A stretch of DNA of 64,000 bases from Pseudomonas sp. dw_612 (GTDB lineage: Bacteria > Pseudomonadota > Gammaproteobacteria > Pseudomonadales > Pseudomonadaceae), in the NCBI RefSeq assembly GCF_018449725.1, contig NZ_JAAVVC010000017.1, forward strand, positions 62,001 to 126,000, given 5' to 3'. Position 1 is the stretch's first letter, and every line of letters starts with the position of its first letter. The position numbers were made by a program, and so were the translations under genes. This document shows, one piece after another, positions 48,601 through 55,343 of the stretch. Below the pieces are notes generated by a model that ran no database searches, had not been told where the DNA came from, and worked only from the letters and a program-made list of their open reading frames with translations.

Positions 48601-51600
48601 GCTGGTGGCAGTTGCAACTGGCCGGGCCGAGCGTTGAATTGCCGTGTGATCGCCCGCAGGGCGGCCAGCAGAATCGCCATGCAAAAACCGTCAGCGTGCG
48701 CCTGGACGCCGAGCGCACCCGGCAATTGCTGCAACAGGTGCCGAGCGCGTATCGCACGCAGGTCAACGACTTGCTGCTGACCGCACTGGCCCGGGTCATG
48801 TGCCGCTGGAGCGGCCACGAATCGGCGCTGATTCAACTCGAAGGCCACGGTCGCGAAACCCTGTTCGACGAGATCGACCTGACCCGCACCGTCGGTTGGT
48901 TCACCAGCGCTTATCCGCTGCGTCTGGTGCCAGCGCAAGGGCAGGGCGACTCGATCAAGTCGATCAAGGAACAACTGCGCGGCGTGCCGCACAAAGGTTT
49001 GGGATACGGCGTGCTGCGTTACCTCGCCGATGACCTGTGCCGCCAGACCATGGCTGCGTTGCCGGTGGCGCCGATCACCTTCAACTACCTTGGCCAGTTC
49101 GACCGGAGCTTCGGCGCGGACGCGTTGTTCCGGCCGCTCGATGAACCGGTCGGCGCGGCCCATGATCCTCATGCGCCGCTGCCGAACGAATTGAGCGTCG
49201 ACAGTCAGGTCTACGGCGGTGAACTGGTGCTGCGCTGGACCTTCAGCGCCGAGCGCCACGACCCGCAAACCATCAGTGACCTGGCCGACGCTTATCTGGG
49301 CGAGTTGCACAGCCTGATCGAACACTGCCTGCAGGACGGGGCCGGTGGCCTGACGCCGTCGGACTTCCCGCTGGCCCGGTTGACCCAGCCGCAACTCGAT
49401 GCGCTGCCGATTCCGGCCGCCGTGATCGAAGACGTCTACCCGCTGACCCCGATGCAGGAAGGCATGTTGCTGCACACCTTGCTCGAACCGGGCACCGGGC
49501 TCTACTACATGCAGGACCGCTACCGCATCAACAGCGAACTCGACCCCGAGCGTTTCGCCCAGGCCTGGCAAGCGGTGATCGCCCGACACGAAGCCTTGCG
49601 CGCGTCGTTCTGCTGGAACGTCGGCGAAGACATGCTGCAAGTGATCCACAAACCGGGCAGCACGCCGATCGAGTACCTCGACTGGACCGCGATTGCCGAC
49701 ATCGAGCAAGAACCGAAGCTGCAAGCATTGCTGAAAAGCGAGCGCGAAGCCGGGTTCGATTTGCTCAACCAGGCACCGTTCCACCTGCGCCTGATCAAGG
49801 TCGGCGCGGCGCGCTACTGGTTCATGATGAGCAACCACCACATCCTGATCGATGCCTGGTGCCGCTCGCTGCTGATGAACGATTTCTTCGAAATCTACAT
49901 GGCCCTCGGCGAAGGCCGGGACGCGCAACTCGCCGTGCCGCCGCGTTATCGCGACTACATTGGCTGGCTGCAACGCCAGAGCCTGGCCGAAGCGCGGCAG
50001 TGGTGGAAAACCAACCTGCAAGGCTTCGAGCGGACCACACCGATTCCGAGTGACCGACCGTTCCTGCGTGAACATGCGGGTGACAGCGGCGGCATGATCG
50101 TTGGCGACCGCTACACCCGGCTCGACGCCCGTGATGGCGCGCAATTGCGTGAACTGGCCCAGGCCCATCAACTGACCATCAACACCTTCGCCCAAGCGGC
50201 GTGGGCCTTGGTGCTGCGGCGCTTGAGCGGTGATCGCGACGTGCTGTTCGGCGTCACCGTCGCCGGGCGCCCGGTGGACATGCCGCAGATGCAGCGCACC
50301 GTCGGCCTGTTTATCAACAGCATCGCGCTGCGGGTAAAAATGCCCGAAGACGATCAGCGTGTCAGCGTTCGCCAATGGCTCAGCGGTTTGCTCGACAGCA
50401 ACATGCAACTGCGCGAATACGAATACCTGCCGTTGGTAACGATCCAGGAAAACAGCGAATTGCCGAAAGGCCAGCCGCTGTTCGACAGCCTGTTCGTGTT
50501 CGAAAACGCCCCGGTGGAAGTCTCGGTGCTGGACCGTGCGCAAAGCCTCAACGCCACCTCGGACTCGGGCCGCACCCACACCAACTTCCCGCTGACGGCG
50601 GTGTGTTATCCGGGGGATGACCTCGGTTTGCATATCTCCTACGACCAGCGTTATTTCGACGAAACCACGGTCGAGCGCATGCTCGGCGAGTTCAAGCGAC
50701 TGCTGTTGGCGCTGGTGCAAGGCTTCCATGGCGACATGGCCGACTTGCCGCTGCTGGGCACCGAGGAACAGGACTTCCTGGTCCATGGCTGCAACCAGAG
50801 TGAGCATGAGTACCCGTTGGAAAAAAGCTACGTCGAACTGTTCGAAGCCCAGGTTGCGCAGCATCCACAACGGATTGCCGCCAGTTGCCTCGACCGTTTG
50901 CACAGTTACGTCGAGCTGAACCAGCGCAGTAACCGCCTCGGCCACGCGTTGATTGCAGCGGGTGTCGGGCGGGATCAACCGGTGGCGTTGCTCGCCGAAC
51001 GTAACCTCGACTTGCTCGGCATGATCATTGGCAGCTTCAAGGCTGGTGCCGGTTATCTGCCGCTGGATCCGGGGCTGCCGAGTCAGCGCTTGAGCCGCAT
51101 CATCGACCTGAGCCGCACGCCATTGCTGGTCTGCACCCAGGCCTGTCACGAGCAAGCCGTCGCGTTGCTGGAAGAGTTTGCCTGCGCCCATCGGCCGAAG
51201 TTGCTGGTCTGGGAAGACGTGCAGGCGAGCGATGCGTCGGTGCAAAACCCGGGCATCTACAGCGCCCCGGATAACTTGGCCTACGTGATCTACACCTCGG
51301 GCTCCACCGGGTTGCCGAAAGGTGTGATGGTTGAGCAGCGCGGCATGCTGAATAACCAGTTGAGCAAGGTGCCGTACCTGAACCTTAGCGCTGCGGATGT
51401 GATCGCGCAGACCGCGTCGCAAAGCTTCGATATTTCGGTCTGGCAATTCCTCGCCGCGCCGCTGTTCGGCGCGCGAGTGGACATCGTGCCGAACACCGTC
51501 GCCCACGATCCGCAAGGTTTGCTGGCCCACGTGCAAAGCCAGGGCATTACCGTGTTGGAAAGCGTGCCGTCGCTGATCCAGGGCATGCTCGCCCAGGACC

Positions 51601-52670
51601 GCATCAGCCTCGACGGTTTGCGCTGGATGTTGCCGACCGGCGAAGCGATGCCGCCGGAACTGGCGCACCAATGGCTGTTGCGCTACCCGGACATCGGGTT
51701 GGTCAACGCCTATGGGCCGGCGGAATGTTCGGATGACGTGGCGTTCTTCCGCGTCGATATGGCCTCGACTCGCGGCAGCTATTTGCCGATCGGTACGCCG
51801 ACCGACAACAACCGTTTGTACCTGCTCGATGGCGCGCTGGAACTGGTGCCGCTGGGCGCGGTGGGTGAGTTGTGCGTCGCGGGTACGGGTGTCGGTCGCG
51901 GTTACGTCAGCGATCCGTTGCGCACCGCCCAGGTGTTTGTGCCGAACCCGTTTGGCGAGCCGGGTGATCGTCTGTATCGCACCGGCGACCTGGCTCGGCG
52001 GCGCAGTGACGGCGTGTTGGAATACGTCGGGCGCATCGACCATCAAGTGAAGATTCGCGGTTACCGCATCGAGTTGGGGGAAATCGAGGCGCGGCTGCAC
52101 GAACAACCGGAAGTCCGCGATGGGGCGGTGGGTGTGCAGGAAGGCGTCAACGGCAAGCATCTGGTTGGCTATCTGGTCGCGGCGGATTCTGCGCTCAACC
52201 CGAGCGAGCGACTGGAACGCATCAAACAACGCCTGCGCGCCGAACTGCCGGAATACATGGTGCCGCTGCACTGGTTGTGGCTCGACAAACTGCCGCTGAA
52301 TGCCAACGGCAAACTGGATCGCAAAGCCTTGCCGGCACTGGAGATCGGCCAGTTGCAGAGCCAGGACTACCAGGCGCCGCGCAATGAACTGGAGCAGACC
52401 CTGGCCGATATATGGGCCGAGGTGCTGAAAGTGGAGAAAGTCGGTGTTCGCGACAACTTCTTCGAACTGGGCGGCCATTCGCTGCTGGCGACGCAGATTG
52501 CTTCGCGGGTGCAGAAATCGTTGCAACGGGATGTGCCGCTGCGGGCGATGTTCGAATGCAGCACGGTGGAGGAATTGGCTGAGTACATCGACGGGTTGGC
52601 GGCGAGTGATATGACCGAGGAGAAGGTGGATCGGTTGAATGACTTGATGGCGGAGTTGGAGGGGCTTTAA
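39687..52670 (+). CDS. pvdL: Pyoverdine chromophore NRPS, PvdL
   Basis: 4327 residues. Domains in order: an acyl-CoA-ligase-like domain (YTSGSTALPKGV near 168) and carrier (GGNS, Ser611); module 2: condensation (HHIIADG near 802), adenylation (YTSGSTGQPKG near 1272), carrier (Ser1666); module 3: condensation (HHIVTEG near 1858), adenylation (near 2335), carrier (GGDS, Ser2737), epimerisation (HHLVVDG near 2913); module 4: condensation (HHILIDA near 3384), adenylation (near 3867), carrier (Ser4265). No thioesterase. This is exactly PvdL, which makes acyl-L-Glu-D-Tyr-L-Dab. By-eye specificity pocket of the last module is D-I-W-E-L-T-A-D-D, the Dab code; the first two read about D-V-W-H-F-G-R-I-N and D-A-E-G-I-G-A-V-M (tentative). 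ATG 39687 is preceded by CAGGAA. Confidence 0.97.
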   Translation: MTDAFELPSTLVQALQRRAALTPDRVALRFLAETPDQAVVLSYAELDQRARTIAGALQAEAGFGDRAVLLFPSGPDYVAAFFGCLYAGVIAVPAYPPESTKRHHQERLLSIISDAEPRLLLTSASLRDALLQIEGAPPLLCVDTLDSNLAGRWIAPNLEDDHIAFLQYTSGSTALPKGVQVSHGNLVANELLIRHGFGIDLNPDDVIVSWLPLYHDMGLIGGLLQPIFSGVPCVLMSPAYFLGRPLRWLEAISEYGGTISGGPDFAYRLCSERVSESALERLDLSGWRVAYSGSEPIRLDTLERFAEKFAPCGFTPDNFMASYGLAEATLFVAGTPRGQGIGNLRVDDQVLAQNRAEAGEGAAIMSCGISQPEHAVLIVDPVALTELADNAVGEVWATGPSIAHGYWRNPEASAKTFVQHAGRTWLRTGDLGFKREGEFFITGRLKDMLIVRGHNLYPQDIEQTVEREVEVVRKGRVAAFAVTIDGQEGIGIAAEISRSVQKILPPDALIKAIRQAVAEAYQEAPSVVVLLNPGALPKTSSGKLQRSACRNRLADGSLDSYALFPSAEVKSEAATQSASELQSLIATIWCEQLSVKQVNADDHFFLLGGNSIAATQVVARLREELGLELNLRLLFEAPTLGAFAEAVARLQQDGGLAQGAITPLSRSEAMPQSLAQNRLWITWQLDPQSSAYNIPGALRLRGELDEDALRASFQQLIERHESLRTRFFERDGVALQRIDAASEFNLQLIDISDLPVDKRELRAQQIREDEARTQFDLEKGPLLWVSLVRLDDEDHQLLVTMHHIIADGWSLNVLIDEFSRLYAAASQGQKATLAALPTQYADYGSWQRQWLAQGEGERQLMYWKNQLGDEHPVLSLAIDHPRSAQHVHSAARHTVRLGVSLSDAIRQTAQAHEATPFMLLLAAFQSLLHRYSGQRDIRIGVPNANRPRLETQGLIGFFINTQVLRAEVDSRLPFVELLAQTRQAALGAQAHQDLPFEQLLEAFPQARESGLFQVMFNHQQRDLSALRRLPGLLAEELPWHSREAKFDLQLHSEEDRNGRLSLSFDYASELFDGATIERLAEHFTNLLREVCAQPQQAIGDLQLLTSSEHDQQASWSVAPCTPASQWLPELLNEQLRQTPERTALIWDGGQLDFAELHAQANRLAHYLRDKGVGPDVCVAIAAERSPQLLVGLLAIIKAGGAYVPLDPDYPAERLAYMLSDSGVELLLTQTELLDRLPATDGVSVIAMDALHLENWPSQAPGLHLHGDNLAYVIYTSGSTGQPKGVGNTHAALAERLQWMQNTYRLNDTDVLMQKAPISFDVSVWECFWPLITGSRLLIAGPGEHRDPHRIAQLVQQYGVTTLHFVPPLLALFIEEPLTAECTSLRRVFSGGEALPAELRNRVLEQLPSVQLHNRYGPTETAINVTHWHCTTADGERSPIGRPLGNVICRVLDSDLNPVPAGVPGELCISGIGLARGYLGRPSLTAERFVVDPLGEQGARLYRTGDRARWTADGVIEYLGRLDQQVKLRGFRVEPEEIEARLLAQDGVAQAVVLVRETAAGGQLIGYYTSTDSAEDIEVQTQRLKTALAAELPEYMVPAQLMRLDEMPLSPSGKLDRRALPEPQWQVREHVEPVTALEQQIAGIWREVLGQQQIGLRDDFFALGGHSLLATQIISRTRQACDVELPLRALFENSELGAFAEQVALIQASGKTNQQPPIEKVDRSQAVPLSYSQQRMWFLWQMEPDSPAYNVGGMARLRGVLDVGRFEAALQALIIRHETLRTTFPSVDGVARQQVHADTGMRMDWKDFSALDAELREQRVQALADSEAHTPFNLETGPLLRACLVKTAEQEHYLVLTLHHIVTEGWAMDIFARELSALYEAFVDDRESPLEPLPVQYLDYSVWQRQWLESGERQRQLDYWTAQLGREHPLLELPADRPRPPVQSHQGELFRFDLSDDLAARVRAFNAQNGLTLFMTMTAALSVLLYRYSGQADLRIGAPVANRIRPESEGLIGAFLNTQVLRCQLDGQMSVGELFEQVRHTVIEGQSHQDLPFDHLVEALQPPRSAAYNPLFQVMCNVQRWEFQQSRTLAGMTVEYLANDARATKFDLNLEVTDLDHRLGCCLTYSTDLFDEPRIARMAGHWRNLLEALLADPQQRLSELPLLEVTEQKNLLNSLGIEPGEHRLDQCIHHLFSEQALARKDAPALTFAGETLSYAELDSRANRLAWMLRERGVGPQVRVGLALERSLEMVVGLLAILKAGGAYVPLDPEYPLDRLHYMIEDSGIGLLLSDKAMFNALGELPATVARWCLEDDAAELANYPAIELPFISLPQHQAYLIYTSGSTGKPKGVVVSHGEIAMHCQAVIDRFGMRPDDCELHFYSINFDAATERLLVPLLSGAQVVLRAQGQWDAEEICGLIRQHQINILGFTPSYGSQLAQWLATQGETLPVRMIITGGEALTGEHLARIRAAFTPSVFFNAYGPTETVVMPLASLAPDVLEEGLGSVPIGSVIGARVAYILDADLALVPQGATGELYVGGAGLAQGYHERAGMTAERFVADPFADNGGRIYRTGDLVRQRADGLVEYLGRIDHQVKIRGFRIELGEIETRLLEHESIREAVVLALDAPSGKQLVGYLVTEVAEQDEAQQAALRDALKAHLKSQLPDYMVPTHLILLASMPLTANGKLDRRALPAPDPELNRQHYVAPSNELELTLAGIWCEVLNVAQVGLNDNFFELGGDSILSIQVVSRARQQGIHFSPRDLFQHQTVQTLAAVATRTEQVTAEQGLLTGESALTPIQHWFFDTDIPERQHWNQALLLEPTVALEPHRLEQALLAVIEQHDALRLRFTETDRQWHAAHQAVKDTPVLWQVRVASMDKCTALFADAQRSLDLEHGPLMRVLLVDGPEGKQRLFVAIHHLVVDGVSWRVLLDDLQTVYRQLDAGQSVKLPAKTSAFKDWTARLQAYAGSESLREELSWWQLQLAGPSVELPCDRPQGGQQNRHAKTVSVRLDAERTRQLLQQVPSAYRTQVNDLLLTALARVMCRWSGHESALIQLEGHGRETLFDEIDLTRTVGWFTSAYPLRLVPAQGQGDSIKSIKEQLRGVPHKGLGYGVLRYLADDLCRQTMAALPVAPITFNYLGQFDRSFGADALFRPLDEPVGAAHDPHAPLPNELSVDSQVYGGELVLRWTFSAERHDPQTISDLADAYLGELHSLIEHCLQDGAGGLTPSDFPLARLTQPQLDALPIPAAVIEDVYPLTPMQEGMLLHTLLEPGTGLYYMQDRYRINSELDPERFAQAWQAVIARHEALRASFCWNVGEDMLQVIHKPGSTPIEYLDWTAIADIEQEPKLQALLKSEREAGFDLLNQAPFHLRLIKVGAARYWFMMSNHHILIDAWCRSLLMNDFFEIYMALGEGRDAQLAVPPRYRDYIGWLQRQSLAEARQWWKTNLQGFERTTPIPSDRPFLREHAGDSGGMIVGDRYTRLDARDGAQLRELAQAHQLTINTFAQAAWALVLRRLSGDRDVLFGVTVAGRPVDMPQMQRTVGLFINSIALRVKMPEDDQRVSVRQWLSGLLDSNMQLREYEYLPLVTIQENSELPKGQPLFDSLFVFENAPVEVSVLDRAQSLNATSDSGRTHTNFPLTAVCYPGDDLGLHISYDQRYFDETTVERMLGEFKRLLLALVQGFHGDMADLPLLGTEEQDFLVHGCNQSEHEYPLEKSYVELFEAQVAQHPQRIAASCLDRLHSYVELNQRSNRLGHALIAAGVGRDQPVALLAERNLDLLGMIIGSFKAGAGYLPLDPGLPSQRLSRIIDLSRTPLLVCTQACHEQAVALLEEFACAHRPKLLVWEDVQASDASVQNPGIYSAPDNLAYVIYTSGSTGLPKGVMVEQRGMLNNQLSKVPYLNLSAADVIAQTASQSFDISVWQFLAAPLFGARVDIVPNTVAHDPQGLLAHVQSQGITVLESVPSLIQGMLAQDRISLDGLRWMLPTGEAMPPELAHQWLLRYPDIGLVNAYGPAECSDDVAFFRVDMASTRGSYLPIGTPTDNNRLYLLDGALELVPLGAVGELCVAGTGVGRGYVSDPLRTAQVFVPNPFGEPGDRLYRTGDLARRRSDGVLEYVGRIDHQVKIRGYRIELGEIEARLHEQPEVRDGAVGVQEGVNGKHLVGYLVAADSALNPSERLERIKQRLRAELPEYMVPLHWLWLDKLPLNANGKLDRKALPALEIGQLQSQDYQAPRNELEQTLADIWAEVLKVEKVGVRDNFFELGGHSLLATQIASRVQKSLQRDVPLRAMFECSTVEELAEYIDGLAASDMTEEKVDRLNDLMAELEGL

Positions 52671-52674
52671 AGGC

Positions 52675-52750
52675 AAAAGATCGCAGGCTGCGCCAGCTCC
52701 TACAGGAGAACGCATTCCAATGTAGGAGCTGCCGAAGGCTGCGATCTTTT
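52675..52750. repeat. Inverted repeat of the AAGATCGCAG family
   Basis: AAAAGATCGCAGGCTGCG...TGTAGGAGCTGCCGAAGGCTGCGATCTTTT, imperfect arms of about 30 bp directly after the pvdL stop. Same family as 61048-61139, distinct from the GTGGGAGC REPs. It may also act as the transcript end. Confidence 0.85.
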
Positions 52751-52836
52751 GATCTTCAACAAGGTTGACTGTGAAACCCATGCGGTTCAGCCTGCCAGGG
52801 CTTTTTCGGTAGACCCCTTCACAAAGGAGACACTCG

Positions 52837-53649
52837 ATGCCCTTCGCAACAATAGACGGACAACCCCTTCACTACACCGACCAAGGTACCGGCCCGGCCG
52901 TGCTGCTGGCGGGCAGTTACCTGTGGGATCAGGCCATGTGGGCGCCGCAGATTGCCGCGCTGTCGCAGCACTACCGGGTGATTGCCCTGGACCTCTGGGG
53001 CCACGGTCAATCCGGGCGACTGCCCGACGGTACGACGTCGCTGGATGACATCGCTCGCCAGGCCTTGGCGCTGCTCGATCACCTGGACATCGATCGCGTC
53101 ACCCTGGTCGGCCTGTCGGTCGGTGGCATGTGGGGCGTGCGTTTGGCGCTGTCGGCACCGCAGCGGCTCAACGGCCTGGTGCTGATGGACACCTATGTCG
53201 GTGTCGAGCCGGAGCCGACTCGCCAATACTATTTCTCGCTGTTCAAACAGATCGAAGACACCGGCGTCATCTCGCCGCAACTGCTGGACATCGTGGTGCC
53301 GATCTTCTTCCGCCCGGGCATCGATCCTCAGTCGGCGCTGTATCAGGATTTCCGCGCTTCATTGGCGGCGCTGCCGGCGGAGCGACTGCGCGAAAGCATC
53401 GTGCCGATGGGGCGGATTACGTTTGGGCGGGATGATCTGTTGCCGCGTCTGGGCGAGTTGAGTCCTGAAACCACGCTGGTGATGTGTGGCGATCAGGACA
53501 AGCCGCGACCGCCATCGGAAGCACGGGAAATGGCCGAGTTGATCGGTTGCCCGTGTGTGCTGGTGCCGGAGGCGGGGCATATTTCCAATCTGGAGAATCC
53601 GGAGTTTGTGACGGAGGCTTTGTTGGGGTTTTTGGCTGAGAGGAATTAG
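52837..53649 (+). CDS. Alpha/beta-fold hydrolase
   Basis: 270 residues. The nucleophile elbow is GLSVGG (Ser near 93), the acid is probably in CGDQDKP, and the histidine in EAGHISNLENP near 249: a complete triad. GSYLWDQAMW supplies the oxyanion loop. It resembles 3-oxoadipate enol-lactonase-like hydrolases. It follows pvdL by 166 bp with an inverted repeat between, and is not a GrsT-type thioesterase such as PvdG. A role in pyoverdine is unproven. The ATG has AAAGGAGA 8 bases upstream. Confidence 0.82.
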   Translation: MPFATIDGQPLHYTDQGTGPAVLLAGSYLWDQAMWAPQIAALSQHYRVIALDLWGHGQSGRLPDGTTSLDDIARQALALLDHLDIDRVTLVGLSVGGMWGVRLALSAPQRLNGLVLMDTYVGVEPEPTRQYYFSLFKQIEDTGVISPQLLDIVVPIFFRPGIDPQSALYQDFRASLAALPAERLRESIVPMGRITFGRDDLLPRLGELSPETTLVMCGDQDKPRPPSEAREMAELIGCPCVLVPEAGHISNLENPEFVTEALLGFLAERN

Positions 53650-53664
53650 TCGATCGTTCTGACG

Positions 53665-53733
53665 CCTTCGCGGGCAAGCCTCGCTCCTACAGGGGAACGC
53701 GATCTCATGTAGGAGCGAGGCTTGCCCGCGAAG
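53665..53733. repeat. REP pair, CCTCGCTCCTAC variant
   Basis: CCTTCGCGGGCAAGCCTCGC and its complement, between the hydrolase gene and dsbG, which converge. Confidence 0.88.
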
Positions 53734-53745
53734 AGGCCAGTGAGT

Positions 53746-54516
53746 TCACTTAGGCCCAAGAATCTTCAACAACTTGTCCGGCGACGGCGCGCCTTGCTGT
53801 TGCTGCAATTCACCCTTGTCGTCCATGTAGAAAATCGCCGGGGTCGCCTGCAACTCAAGGTCTTCCATCAACTGCATGTTCGCCGCCAGTTTTGCCTCGA
53901 TGGCCGGTGGCACGTCTTTCATCGCTTTAAGCGAGCTGGCCTTACCGGATTTCTCATGGTCTTCCAGGGCTTTGCTCGGGTCTTTGGCCGCCAGCAACGC
54001 GGCGGATTTGCCCGGGCTGTCTTCGCGGATGATGCCGACCATGATGTGCCGCAATTGCACCTTGCCGGACTTGACCCACGGCCGCGCCTGTTCCCAGAAC
54101 ATGTTGCAGTATGGGCAGTTCGGGTCGCTGAACAGGTACACCACGCGCGGTGCGTCCTTGTTGCCGTCGCCGATCCAGTTGCTCGCTTCCATCTTGCCCC
54201 AGACTTCCTTGGACATCGGCGCGTAGACCAGTTTCTGCAACGGCGCACTGCTCAGGTCATTGCCGTCGGCGTCGTACAGGTTGCCGAGCAGGACGTGCTT
54301 GCCATCCGGGGTCAGGTACAGCGCTATGCCACGGTTCTGGTATTGCGCCGCGTAACCGCGCAAACCGTCGGGTGCATCGAACTGGCCGACGATTTTTGCG
54401 CCCTTGGCTTCGATCTTCTTGATGGCCTCGGGCAATTCTTCAACAGCCTGCGCCGACGGCAGGTGCAGCAGGGCGGCGCCGAGGGTCAGCGTCAGCAGGT
54501 GGCGGAGGCGGGGCAT
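53746..54516 (-). CDS. dsbG: Thiol:disulfide interchange protein DsbG
   Basis: 256 residues. Signal peptide to about residue 24 (LHLPSAQA), an N-terminal dimerisation domain, then a thioredoxin fold with the CPYC motif in SDPNCPYCNMFWE and a cis-Pro in ATPAIFY. DsbG protects single cysteines and isomerises disulfides in the periplasm and is kept reduced by DsbD. The start overlaps the 3' end of the TlpA-like gene by 25 bp. The same gene order as P. aeruginosa PA2476-PA2478. Confidence 0.93.
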   Translation of the reverse strand: MPRLRHLLTLTLGAALLHLPSAQAVEELPEAIKKIEAKGAKIVGQFDAPDGLRGYAAQYQNRGIALYLTPDGKHVLLGNLYDADGNDLSSAPLQKLVYAPMSKEVWGKMEASNWIGDGNKDAPRVVYLFSDPNCPYCNMFWEQARPWVKSGKVQLRHIMVGIIREDSPGKSAALLAAKDPSKALEDHEKSGKASSLKAMKDVPPAIEAKLAANMQLMEDLELQATPAIFYMDDKGELQQQQGAPSPDKLLKILGPK

Positions 54517-55343
54517 GGCAATTTCCTTGTGGCGGGAGTGGGGGCGTCGAAGTTTTCCAGGGCGCGGGCCAGGCTGGCTTCCGACAATTCACCCAGATGG
54601 CTGCCCAGCAGGCGACCGTCGTTGCTATAGAACAGCGTAGTCGGCAACGCCATGGACCCGACGGCCTCACCCAAACGGCCACTGCCATCGAACAGCACGT
54701 TGGACAGGCTCAGGCCCTGGGTTTCCAGAAAGGTGCTGACGCTCTGCATACTTTCGGCCTGATTGACGAACAGGAACGTCAGGTCCGGGCGCTGTTGCTG
54801 GGCGTTTTCCAGCACCGGCATTTCCCGGCGGCACGGTGGGCACCAGGTGGCCCAGAGGTTGATGACCAGCGGGCCGCCCTGATAATCGGCCAGTTGCACG
54901 GTTTCCCCGGCGGCATTGCGCAGGGTGATCTCCGGCAGGCGCGTGCCTTGTTCGTAGATCGTCAGGGAAAAGGTCGCCAGCAACCAGAACAGCAGGCCGC
55001 TGCCGACCCCGAACCCCAATGGTCGGCGCAGACCCGGTCGGCGCCAGCCGCGATACACCGCCGCCAGCACCAGTACGATGACCCCCGGCCAGGCGAGAAA
55101 ACCGCCATCGCGCAGGTCGATGATCTGCCACGGATCGTTGCGATAGTGCGTCCAGTAGGCGATCACGAAACTGATCCGTGCCGCCAGCATGCCCAGCAGG
55201 AACAGGCTGAACAGCACCGACTCGGGGTTATCGCCGCCACGCTTGGCCACCCGCCAGCCGACGAAGGTCGCCAGCGCCAGGGCACTGATCAGCAGCAGAT
55301 GATTAAGCGCGATGGCAAAGGTGCCGAGGGTAAAGGTCAGCAT
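54492..55343 (-). CDS. dsbE: Membrane TlpA/DsbE-like disulfide reductase
   Basis: 283 residues. Four membrane segments in the first about 140 residues (resembling a shortened prolipoprotein diacylglyceryl transferase-like domain) are followed by a periplasmic thioredoxin fold with WATWCPPCRREMPVLE near 165-180. It is probably a reductase that receives electrons from DsbD. Its ATG overlaps the dsbD stop (TAATG), so translation is coupled. The gene is named dsbE in the P. aeruginosa dsbDEG operon; it is not the cytochrome-c maturation CcmG. Confidence 0.85.
   Translation of the reverse strand: MLTFTLGTFAIALNHLLLISALALATFVGWRVAKRGGDNPESVLFSLFLLGMLAARISFVIAYWTHYRNDPWQIIDLRDGGFLAWPGVIVLVLAAVYRGWRRPGLRRPLGFGVGSGLLFWLLATFSLTIYEQGTRLPEITLRNAAGETVQLADYQGGPLVINLWATWCPPCRREMPVLENAQQQRPDLTFLFVNQAESMQSVSTFLETQGLSLSNVLFDGSGRLGEAVGSMALPTTLFYSNDGRLLGSHLGELSEASLARALENFDAPTPATRKLPCPASATC

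Noticed and set aside
48459..52781. A 1440-codon open frame on the minus strand, antisense to pvdL (also a 753-codon one at 45771-48032)
   Set aside because: Long antisense frames are expected in high-GC genes with strong codon bias. The translation has no domain, and the plus strand is a complete NRPS.
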